NCBI RefSeq assembly: GCF_042684645.1
Contig: NZ_JBHULV010000051.1
Location: 62,001-126,000 of the forward strand
Direction: 5' to 3'
DNA: 64,000 nucleotides
Source: Pseudopedobacter alpinus
GTDB taxonomy: Bacteria; Bacteroidota; Bacteroidia; Sphingobacteriales; Sphingobacteriaceae
The position numbers and the translations under genes are program-made. The notes beneath the pieces are model-generated. The model did no database searches. It saw only the letters and a list, made by a program, of their open reading frames with translations, and was not told where the DNA came from. Positions within the stretch are counted from its first letter, which is position 1, and the number at the start of each line of letters is the position of its first letter. Shown here in pieces: positions 8,826-16,100 of the stretch.

Positions 8826-9704
8826 TTAAGAAACTAAGCTAATAAATTTCTTCTTAAATTTAATAATTGCTTTACCTAATAATCTACTAAAATCACTTTT
8901 TAAGGAAATTCCTTTCCAAGGAGTCATTTCGAGGTATTTAAAAAACTCTTTTTGTAAAACAATATCTGAATTATATGATTTGAATATTGGCTTAATGTCT
9001 AAATAATGAATACATTTTGGATTTGGATGATAAATATTAGCAAACCAGTTCCAAAGCGGATCAATAGCTAACCATTTACCAGTAAAAACTACGTTTAAAC
9101 CATATTGATCTGCAAAGTTTACATGTTCTATATTATCTCTCATGGCTTTAAAAACCATTTCGGGGATATTTTCATTTCTCCACTTTTCGCAATCAATAAT
9201 CATCATGCCCGAATTGAAGTATTTAGCATTTGCATCTATTCCTAATTGTTTATAATTTGGAATACCGCCCCAAGGTGTACCTGCTGTTTTACCTACATCT
9301 AAAACAGCTGCCATGGTGTAGCCTTGCATATTCATGTTCCATAATTCTGAAACATCTTTACGCACCACCATATCAACATCAAAATAAATTAATTTTTTAA
9401 CGCTTTCCTCTACTACAAAAGGTGCAAACAATCTTAAATAAGCGGTAAATGGAAATGCAGAATTATCCATCGGGAATTTAACATTTTTGGGAAAAACACT
9501 ATCAGCGTTAATCCATTTGATGGTAATTTCGGGAGAATTCTTTATTAATGAATTTATTTTATCTTGATTGGAAGATGATATTTTATCGTTTAAAACATAA
9601 AACGTGATATCTTCATCTGTGTGATGATTAAAAACAATAGATTTTATTAATACCGCCATTAAAATAGCGTAATTGTTATTACTTGCTACTGCTATTGAAA
9701 TCAT
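8826..9704 (-). CDS. Family 8 glycosyltransferase
   Basis: This 292-residue retaining glycosyltransferase resembles LgtC/GspA proteins. It has the N-terminal ISIAVASNNNYAILMAVLI, the metal-binding LIYFDVDMVVRKDVSELW (DVD) and the GT8 hallmark FNSGMMIIDCEKWR. The conserved HYLDIKPI segment lies near the C-terminus. GT8 members usually transfer galactose or glucose from UDP-sugars. It is the first gene of the polysaccharide operon, which then runs for six genes with gaps of no more than 31 bp. No clear -7 box is visible in the 85 bp upstream. Confidence 0.9.
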   Translation of the reverse strand: MISIAVASNNNYAILMAVLIKSIVFNHHTDEDITFYVLNDKISSSNQDKINSLIKNSPEITIKWINADSVFPKNVKFPMDNSAFPFTAYLRLFAPFVVEESVKKLIYFDVDMVVRKDVSELWNMNMQGYTMAAVLDVGKTAGTPWGGIPNYKQLGIDANAKYFNSGMMIIDCEKWRNENIPEMVFKAMRDNIEHVNFADQYGLNVVFTGKWLAIDPLWNWFANIYHPNPKCIHYLDIKPIFKSYNSDIVLQKEFFKYLEMTPWKGISLKSDFSRLLGKAIIKFKKKFISLVS

Positions 9705-9789
9705 TAATTGTTTTTAAAAGATAATTAAGTTCAAAATTAGAAAATAACCGTTAAGTTTTTAGGAATAAAATGAACGCTAACAAAACCAA

Positions 9790-11043
9790 CTACCTCACCT
9801 GCCCATTACCAATTACCACCCACTTTTCAGTTACTAATTTCTCTAAAGCAAATGGTCCTCTGGCATGTAATTTTTGGGTTGAAATTCCTATTTCGGCACC
9901 TAAACCAAAAACGCCACCATCTGTAAAACGAGTAGAAGCATTTGCATAAACTGCTGCGGCATCAACTTGGTTTAAAAATTCTTCAATTTTAGCTGCATCT
10001 TCACTTACAATAGCTTCAGAATGCTTTGAACTAAACTGTTTGATATGATTTAGCGCTTCCTCCGTGTTTTCTACTACTTTAACAGAACACTTTAATGCTA
10101 AAAATTCTCTTCCAAAATCTTCCACATCGGCTTGAGCTAAATATGGATAATTAATGGATTTTAAAATCTCAAATGAAAAATCATCTGCAAACATTTCTAC
10201 TTGATATGCTCCTAACAAAGTTGCTATTAAAGGCAAAGCTTCTTTTGCTATTTCTTTATCTAAAACAATGGTATCTAAAGAATTACAAACAGAAGGACGA
10301 GTTACTTTTGCATTACAAACTATTTTAGCGGCTTTAGTTAAATCGGCAGTTTTTTCTATATAAGTATGGCAAACCCCTGCACCTGTTTCTATTACAGGTA
10401 CTTTAGCGTTTTTTCTAACAAACTCAATGAGTTGTTGCGAACCACGAGGAATCAAAATATCTACATACTTTTCTGCAGTTAACAATTCTTCCACATGTTT
10501 ACGGTCTATAGGTAAAAGCTGTACAATATTTGGATTTAAATTATGTGATTTTAACACATTCTGTATCATATTTACCAAGCAAATATTTGTAGCATCCGCA
10601 TCAGAACCGCCACGCAACAAACAAACATTACCAGAGCGAATGCACAATGCAGCAACATCAACCGTTACATTGGGGCGGGCTTCATAAATAACGCCTACCA
10701 CACCTAAAGCAACCGTTTTCTTTTGTATAAATAAACCATTTTCCATGGTTCGCTCTAAAATTATTTTACCAGTTGGGTCTTCTAATTGTGCAACATCTCT
10801 AACGCTAATTGCCAAACCAGCAATTCTTTCTTCGTTTAATAACAACCTATCCTTTTTAGGGTCGCTATCATTCATTCTATTTAAATCTTTTAAATTTTCT
10901 TTGATGATGTGCTGCATATTAGCCAACAAATCATCAGCTAAAGCATTTAAAACAGCTTGTTTTTTTTCGGCCGATAAAATCCTGATTTCTGAAGTGGCGT
11001 TTGAAGCGTTAATTAATAGCTCTTGTATATTATCCATATTCAT
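9790..11043 (-). CDS. proA: Glutamate-5-semialdehyde dehydrogenase
   Basis: ProA reduces gamma-glutamyl phosphate to glutamate-5-semialdehyde with NADPH, the second step of proline synthesis. The 417 residues match the family length. Diagnostic segments include VGVIYEARPNVTVDVAALC, SGNVCLLRGGSDA, VPVIETGAGVCHTYI and KVTRPSVCNSLDTIV with the catalytic Cys. The C-terminus has DGGVFGLGAEIGISTQKLHA. It follows proB by 24 bp on the same strand, forming a proBA operon in the usual order. Confidence 0.97.
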   Translation of the reverse strand: MNMDNIQELLINASNATSEIRILSAEKKQAVLNALADDLLANMQHIIKENLKDLNRMNDSDPKKDRLLLNEERIAGLAISVRDVAQLEDPTGKIILERTMENGLFIQKKTVALGVVGVIYEARPNVTVDVAALCIRSGNVCLLRGGSDADATNICLVNMIQNVLKSHNLNPNIVQLLPIDRKHVEELLTAEKYVDILIPRGSQQLIEFVRKNAKVPVIETGAGVCHTYIEKTADLTKAAKIVCNAKVTRPSVCNSLDTIVLDKEIAKEALPLIATLLGAYQVEMFADDFSFEILKSINYPYLAQADVEDFGREFLALKCSVKVVENTEEALNHIKQFSSKHSEAIVSEDAAKIEEFLNQVDAAAVYANASTRFTDGGVFGLGAEIGISTQKLHARGPFALEKLVTEKWVVIGNGQVR

Positions 11044-11067
11044 ATTTTTGATGCTGATGTTGATATG

Positions 11068-12099
11068 TTATATTAAAACAATATCATCTGCATGGGCAAT
11101 TTCTAAATTTTGTTTATTGTCTTTTTTGAACGATTGCGAATCGATTTTTGATTTAGCGACAGCTATAACCATTTGATTTGCATCTAAAATTTCAAAAACT
11201 TCACCAGCCTCAAAATCTCTAATGATTTTTTGTACACCAACGGCCAATAAGCTGTGTCTTTTTAGCAAAGCTTTTACGGCACCATCATCAACCTGCACTT
11301 TTCCTTTAATTAAGCTGCCACTTGCCAGCCATTTATTACGAGCAGATATATTGCTAATTTGTGGTAAACAAACTGTTCCGGTTTCGCCATTTACGGCATT
11401 AATAATGGCGTTTTCTGTTTTTATTCCGAAGATGATGGCTTTAATTCCCATTTGTGTGGCCAAACGAGCAAATGTAAGTTTTGACGTCATTCCGCCTAAA
11501 CCAACACTTGATTTTTCTTTTTTAGCTAATGACAATGCTTGTTTATCAATTACATCAATTTGTTTAATGATAGTTCCATTTGTATCATAAACACCCGGAA
11601 CGGAAGTACAATACAAAATCATACTTGCGCCAAAACCAACAGCAATTAAGGTAGCGAGTTCATCATTATCAGAAAATTTAATCTCTAAGTTACTTACCAC
11701 ATCATTTTCATTAGCAACCGGAATAATGTTACTTTTCCATAATTCTTCGTAGGTTTTTTTTAATTGTAAAAACTGGTTACGGTTGCTAAAATGATGTCTT
11801 TCGCACAAACTTTGCGCTATTGCAATACCATAAGGCGCAAAATATTGAGAATACGTTTGTAATAATAGTGGGTTACCGATGGCTGCTGCTGCCTTTTTTT
11901 CGCTTAAAGTTCCTTTGTAGTTAAGTAGTTTTTTTTTGCCCGCAGCTACTGCACCAGATGATACCAGTACAATATTGTATTGTTTACTTAATGCAGCTAC
12001 TTGTTTGGCAACAGTTGCAATCACATTTTCATCAATTTCGTGATTTGCTGTGGTTACCGAAGCCGAACCAAATTTTATAACGAGAATAGGTTTTTTCAA
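11068..12099 (-). CDS. proB: Glutamate 5-kinase
   Basis: ProB phosphorylates glutamate with ATP in the first, feedback-inhibited step of proline synthesis. The N-terminal amino-acid kinase domain shows VIKFGSASVT, VSSGAVAAGKK, ENDVVSNLEIKFSDNDELA and VGLGGMTSKLTFA. A C-terminal PUA domain follows (SLLAVGVQKIIRDFEAGEVFEI region). The 343 residues are slightly shorter than the 367 of E. coli. The start is a TTG at 12099-12097: an in-frame TAG lies only three codons upstream and no ATG precedes the conserved first strand. It forms an operon with proA. Confidence 0.96.
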   Translation of the reverse strand: MKKPILVIKFGSASVTTANHEIDENVIATVAKQVAALSKQYNIVLVSSGAVAAGKKKLLNYKGTLSEKKAAAAIGNPLLLQTYSQYFAPYGIAIAQSLCERHHFSNRNQFLQLKKTYEELWKSNIIPVANENDVVSNLEIKFSDNDELATLIAVGFGASMILYCTSVPGVYDTNGTIIKQIDVIDKQALSLAKKEKSSVGLGGMTSKLTFARLATQMGIKAIIFGIKTENAIINAVNGETGTVCLPQISNISARNKWLASGSLIKGKVQVDDGAVKALLKRHSLLAVGVQKIIRDFEAGEVFEILDANQMVIAVAKSKIDSQSFKKDNKQNLEIAHADDIVLI

Positions 12100-12366
12100 A
12101 ATTTTCTATTAAAGCCCTAAATTATGAATAGCAGACTGAAATATTAAATTTATTAAGGTATTTATTGATTTTACTATTGTTTATCTATTGATTTTAGAAA
12201 TAAATTATTAGCGTGTTTTTTTTTAAAAAAAATGGTTAAACTTATACTTTGATAAATTATTAAGGATAGAAAAAGAGAAATAACCACAAGAACTACAATT
12301 ATCTATGGATAACAAATGAGGGGTTGTAATTTTAATCACTTATCAATTTTATACTTCAATAAAGAA

Positions 12367-13398
12367 TTAGATAGATGCCCTAAGTGTTAAGTAAAATGGA
12401 ACTTCATGATGTTCGCTTTTATGATTTTTAATCATATCTGCCGCTAAAATACCTATCCTTTTAAAATCAGTAGAAATTGTGGTAATGCCGTTTAGTAAAA
12501 GTTTCTTCAACGGAGTTTCATTATATGAAATTAACCCTACATCTTCACCTATTACTAAATCTAAAGATATCATACGTTCTATAAGTGCCACCAAATCGTC
12601 TTCCATTAAATTGATATACACCTCACCTTTTGCAATAGGTTCTAACTTAACATTACTTACCACAGCGTGGTTAAAAGCATATTGCTGACAAAACTTTTTA
12701 AACCCATGTAAAATTTCTTTTGGGAAATAACTTCTTTTTGGGAATACAATTTTTAAGGTATGATATTTTGATAACCTTTCTTTTGCCTCTGTTAAAGCGT
12801 TGTAGATATCTTTTTCAAAGTTTTCATAAATAGCAGCGTAATCTCCATTTACTCCTGGTAATTTTTTATCTAATAAAATTAATTTTTCTTTAGGTATGGT
12901 ATTAATAACTTCGTAAGCATTTTCTCCGCCCTCAAAAAAATGCGGCACAATTACATAATGAGAATACTCTGTTTGTATATTTTGAATAAGTTTTTTAAAA
13001 ATGGTGTAATCATTATTATAGATGTAAAAATCTATTGCTGCCTCAGTGCCTAACGCTTCAACAAAATAATCGTAAATGATTTTTTTATGGGCAGATAGCT
13101 TGTTGAATAACAAAAAAACCTTAATTTTCTTTTTAAATTCTGCATTACCAACATAATAACCCCTACCCGGCACAGAAAGAATTACGCTCAATTTTTTTAA
13201 ATATTTATATCCTTTTTCAGCGGTATCTCTAGAAATTTCAAGCATATAACTTAGCTCGTTAATGGAAGGCAATACATCGTTTTTCTTTAAGTGACCACTT
13301 TCTATCGCTGAAATAATAGAATCTCCAAGTTGTAAATATTTTGGAGTTGCCGAGTATTCATCTATCTGTATAAACTTAAAAAAATCGCTGGATTTCAT
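12367..13398 (-). CDS. GntR-family regulator with LacI-type sensor domain
   Basis: This 343-residue transcription factor has an N-terminal GntR winged helix (about residues 10-80, with YLQLGDSIISAIESGHLKK, LPSINELSYMLEISRDTAEK and PGRGYYVG). The C-terminal part resembles the Peripla_BP_3/LacI ligand domain (VIGEDVGLISYNETPLKKLL and STDFKRIGILAADMI). In Bacteroidota this architecture is typical of repressors sensing sugars. The 279-bp gap upstream contains a clear dyad at 13564-13606 that might be its operator. The neighbours (a ThuA-like gene and proBA) do not reveal the target. Confidence 0.88.
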   Translation of the reverse strand: MKSSDFFKFIQIDEYSATPKYLQLGDSIISAIESGHLKKNDVLPSINELSYMLEISRDTAEKGYKYLKKLSVILSVPGRGYYVGNAEFKKKIKVFLLFNKLSAHKKIIYDYFVEALGTEAAIDFYIYNNDYTIFKKLIQNIQTEYSHYVIVPHFFEGGENAYEVINTIPKEKLILLDKKLPGVNGDYAAIYENFEKDIYNALTEAKERLSKYHTLKIVFPKRSYFPKEILHGFKKFCQQYAFNHAVVSNVKLEPIAKGEVYINLMEDDLVALIERMISLDLVIGEDVGLISYNETPLKKLLLNGITTISTDFKRIGILAADMIKNHKSEHHEVPFYLTLRASI

Positions 13399-13563
13399 AA
13401 TATTAAAATTAAGAACAGTAAATTAAAGCATTAAAATTGTATTTATGCTTCATTTATCAAATTCTACTTCATAAAATTTAAAAAACCCTTAAACCCTCAT
13501 GAATTTAAAAATTCATTTATTAATGTGTAAACCAAAGCCACATTAAACGCTTAAGAGTAAAAT

Positions 13564-13606
13564 CATCAGTTTACACTAATAAGATTTTAATTATTAGTTA
13601 CTGATG
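13564..13606. promoter_or_regulatory. Dyad upstream of the GntR-type regulator gene
   Basis: An interrupted inverted repeat pairs catcagt (13564-13570) with actgatg (13600-13606), and ctaataa (13576-13582) with ttattag (13591-13597), around the loop gattttaa. It lies between the ThuA-like gene and the regulator, about 165 bp before the regulator start. It could be an operator or the terminator of the ThuA-like gene; the following run on the minus strand is only ATTTTA. Confidence 0.4.
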
Positions 13607-13677
13607 AAATTGCATAGGATAGAAGCTGTTATACAGCTTATGTAATTTGTGAATTTTCGCCTTTTTTAAATTAATAA

Positions 13678-14430
13678 CTATTTTTTTAAGCCCATTGCAT
13701 ATTTAATACCTCCCAATAAGTGTTCAAGAAATAAGGGTTCTTCGTAAGATTCATCCGTATGTCCTAATGCAGTATTAAAGGATCTACCACCATCAAAATC
13801 GTGATACCACGCCATAGGATGATTAGCGCCCATTTTCTTAGGTCCAGCATCATAACTGGTTTCATCAATGGTTATCAGCACATTTAAATTGGGTGCCATC
13901 CATTTAAAGTTATACCATTCATCAAACCTTTTCCATTCTTTAGGTAAGTTTTTTGTTGAGAGGTGGTTTTTATCTACTACATTTAAAATAGCATTTTGCT
14001 GTTTTGGGTGTGCGCTAAAATACGCACCAACCAAATTACCGTACCATTCCCAATCAAATTCACAGTCTGTAGCAGAATGTATGCCTACAAAACCACCTCC
14101 AGTTTTAATGTATTTTTCAAAGGCTTTTTGCTGCGTATCATTCAATATATCGCCAGTTGGGCTTAAGAAAATGACAGTTTTATATTGCTTTAAATTACTT
14201 TCTGTAAAAAATTCTGCATTTGTTGTAGTATCTGCTATAAAATTATTTTCTAAAGCTAATTTTTTTATTGCAGCTATACCTGCCGGTATTGATTTATGTT
14301 TAAACCCCTTCGTTTTACTAAAAACTAAGACTTTGTTGGATTGCATGGCGCTTACGCTGTTGGTAACAGATAGCAAGATGATAAAAACCAAACTTAAATG
14401 CAGAATATTAAAACTCTTTTTTGCTTTCAT
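13678..14430 (-). CDS. Secreted ThuA-like domain protein
   Basis: This 250-residue protein begins with a signal peptide (hydrophobic residues 9-28, cleavage after VSAMQ or nearby). The rest is a single ThuA-like, glutamine-amidotransferase-fold domain. Recognisable segments are VFSKTKGFKHKSIPAGI, GGGFVGIHSATDCEFDWEWY and HPMAWYHDFDGGRSFNTALG, ending with FLEHLLGGIKYAMG. Members are often linked to trehalose or other sugar metabolism in Bacteroidota, but their reaction is not established. It probably acts in the periplasm. It follows pyrD on the same strand with a 65-bp gap. Confidence 0.9.
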   Translation of the reverse strand: MKAKKSFNILHLSLVFIILLSVTNSVSAMQSNKVLVFSKTKGFKHKSIPAGIAAIKKLALENNFIADTTTNAEFFTESNLKQYKTVIFLSPTGDILNDTQQKAFEKYIKTGGGFVGIHSATDCEFDWEWYGNLVGAYFSAHPKQQNAILNVVDKNHLSTKNLPKEWKRFDEWYNFKWMAPNLNVLITIDETSYDAGPKKMGANHPMAWYHDFDGGRSFNTALGHTDESYEEPLFLEHLLGGIKYAMGLKK

Positions 14431-14495
14431 TTTTTATTTTTAAAAATTTTAAACCTTTTTTTCTTTATAACTGACTAAGGATAAAAAACAGGTTG

Positions 14496-15518
14496 TTAAC
14501 TCACCAAATCCTTTAATATTTTTTTAACCAACCCTGGTCCTTCATAAATAAAGCCAGTATAAACCTGTACTAGGCTTGCTCCGGCAGCTATTTTTTCTTT
14601 AGCGTCTTCAGCCGAATGAATACCTCCTACTCCAATAATAGGGAATGATTTATTTGATTTATCAGCTAAATATTTAATTACTGCGGTTGATCGTCTTGTT
14701 AAAGGCTTACCACTTAAGCCACCCATTTCAGCTTTTAAATTTTCTGGCGATTGCAAATTATCCCTAGATAAAGTGGTGTTACTAGCAATTACACCAGCTA
14801 TTTTTGTTTCATTAACAATTTCTACAATATCATCTAATTGCTCGTTTGTTAAATCTGGTGCTATTTTTAATAATATAGGTTTTGGACTTTCCTTTTTTAA
14901 ATTGCGTAGCTGCAAAGTGTTAAGAATGTGCATTAAAGGTTCTTTTTCTTGCAAAGCCCTTAAACCTGGTGTATTAGGAGAACTTACATTTACAACAAAA
15001 TAATCAACCACCTCAAAAAGCACATCAAAACATTTAATATAATCATTTACAGCCTCTTCATTTGGGGTATTTTTATTTTTACCAATATTACCACCAATAA
15101 TTAAACCATCACGGTTAACTGTTTTTAGTTTACGAGCTAATACCTCAACGCCTTTATTGTTAAACCCCATTCGGTTAATTAAAGCGTCATCGGCTTTTAG
15201 CCTAAACATACGTGGTTTATCATTACCGGGTTGTGGTAAAGGAGTAACTGTACCTACCTCAATAAAACCGAAACCAAAATTTGCTAACTCCTCAATATAT
15301 TCTCCATTTTTATCAAATCCAGCTGCTAAACCTACCGGATTTTTAAAATTCAAACCAAATACATTGCACTCTAAACTTTTATGCTTAAAGCCATAAACAG
15401 ATTTTAAAAGACCGGGTAAGCCCCAAAATTTCTGAACTATTTTTAAAGAATCTGTAACCGTATAATGAATTTTTTCAGGGTCGAATTGAAAAAACAGAGG
15501 CTTAATTAATTTATACAT
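14496..15518 (-). CDS. pyrD: Dihydroorotate dehydrogenase (quinone), class 2
   Basis: PyrD oxidises dihydroorotate to orotate in pyrimidine synthesis and passes electrons from FMN to membrane quinone. The N-terminal amphipathic helix (residues 1-20, with FFQFDPEKIHYTVTD) is the class 2 membrane-association feature. FMN and substrate motifs include NPVGLAAGFDKNGE, GFIEVGTVTPLPQPGN, the catalytic-Ser segment VVNVSSPNTPGLR and IIGVGGIHSAEDA. The 340-residue length fits. The start is set by a TAAATTTG -7 box that ends four bases before the ATG. Confidence 0.97.
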   Translation of the reverse strand: MYKLIKPLFFQFDPEKIHYTVTDSLKIVQKFWGLPGLLKSVYGFKHKSLECNVFGLNFKNPVGLAAGFDKNGEYIEELANFGFGFIEVGTVTPLPQPGNDKPRMFRLKADDALINRMGFNNKGVEVLARKLKTVNRDGLIIGGNIGKNKNTPNEEAVNDYIKCFDVLFEVVDYFVVNVSSPNTPGLRALQEKEPLMHILNTLQLRNLKKESPKPILLKIAPDLTNEQLDDIVEIVNETKIAGVIASNTTLSRDNLQSPENLKAEMGGLSGKPLTRRSTAVIKYLADKSNKSFPIIGVGGIHSAEDAKEKIAAGASLVQVYTGFIYEGPGLVKKILKDLVS

Positions 15519-15522
15519 GCTG

Positions 15523-15530
15523 CAAATTTA
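15523..15530 (-). promoter_or_regulatory. -7 promoter box of pyrD
   Basis: The minus strand reads TAAATTTG followed by CAGC and the pyrD ATG. This is a perfect TAnnTTTG match with only four bases before the start codon, implying a leaderless transcript. No good -33 TTG is seen at the expected distance. Confidence 0.55.
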
Positions 15531-15585
15531 ATATTAAAGCTTAATAGGTATAAAATTTGTAGTGTTTTATTTAAACTAAAATATC

Positions 15586-15828
15586 ATGGAAACATTTTTT
15601 GAAATTACTATACATTTAATGGGCGATGTAAAGCCTACAAAAGCCCATGTAGCTTACATAAAAGATATTAATGAATTTGAAATTAATATCGCTGACAAAG
15701 AAGAAAAAATTAGGGTTAAACTTTTTGATAATGGAAGTTTAGTACAAACTGTTGGAACCCCATTAGATAGTAATACCATGCATCACATTAATGATGAAAT
15801 AAAATCTAAACATCATATTAACCGATAA
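15586..15828 (+). CDS. Hypothetical protein, 80 residues
   Basis: This small acidic-to-neutral protein has no signal peptide or membrane segment. It starts METFFEITIHLMGD and ends in a His-rich tail (MHHINDEIKSKHHINR). Alternating hydrophobic residues in the first 60 positions suggest a small beta-sheet domain. I do not recognise a family. It is the first of two small genes between the divergent pyrD and the ABC-F gene; the second starts 11 bp after its stop. Confidence 0.6.
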   Translation: METFFEITIHLMGDVKPTKAHVAYIKDINEFEINIADKEEKIRVKLFDNGSLVQTVGTPLDSNTMHHINDEIKSKHHINR

Positions 15829-15839
15829 AATTTAACGAT

Positions 15840-15995
15840 ATGACATTTCAGGACAGAAAAGACAAAGGGAAAGATTGGAACAAAGTGAAAGAAAAAAGGG
15901 AAGAACTACATGAACGAGACGAAAAACTAGCTAACCAACCTGATGCTGTGTTAAAGCAAGATCAAGAAACTGCGAAGGCTAAAAAAGAAGAATAA
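15840..15995 (+). CDS. Hypothetical charged small protein, 51 residues
   Basis: A short open frame starts with ATG 11 bp after the preceding small gene and ends with TAA at 15993-15995. The product (MTFQDRKDKGKDWNKVKEK at its start) is very rich in Lys, Glu and Asp, has one Trp and looks like a single charged, possibly disordered helix. Frame integrity, spacing and a downstream promoter for the next gene make it a plausible gene, but 51 residues of low-complexity sequence could also be chance. No function can be given. Confidence 0.4.
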   Translation: MTFQDRKDKGKDWNKVKEKREELHERDEKLANQPDAVLKQDQETAKAKKEE

Positions 15996-16085
15996 TTTGT
16001 TCGCTATAATCAATTTAATAATAAACACATTTAATTGAATGAAATCATAAGGTGGGCAACTAGTAAACTAATCGTTGATAATTGC

Positions 16086-16093
16086 TACCTTTG
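16086..16093 (+). promoter_or_regulatory. -7 promoter box of the ABC-F gene
   Basis: TACCTTTG is a perfect TAnnTTTG match located seven bases before the ATG at 16101. It lies inside the N-terminal extension of the longer possible frame and therefore argues for the later start and for a nearly leaderless mRNA. Confidence 0.6.
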
Positions 16094-16100
16094 CGCCCAA

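Noticed and set aside
10745..11176. 143-residue open frame antisense to the proA/proB junction
   Set aside because: Both minus-strand genes have unambiguous family motifs, and the antisense frame crosses their junction with low-complexity Ser/Phe/Leu sequence.
13868..14443. 191-residue open frame antisense to the ThuA-like gene
   Set aside because: The opposite strand encodes a clear secreted ThuA domain; the antisense product has no recognisable motif.
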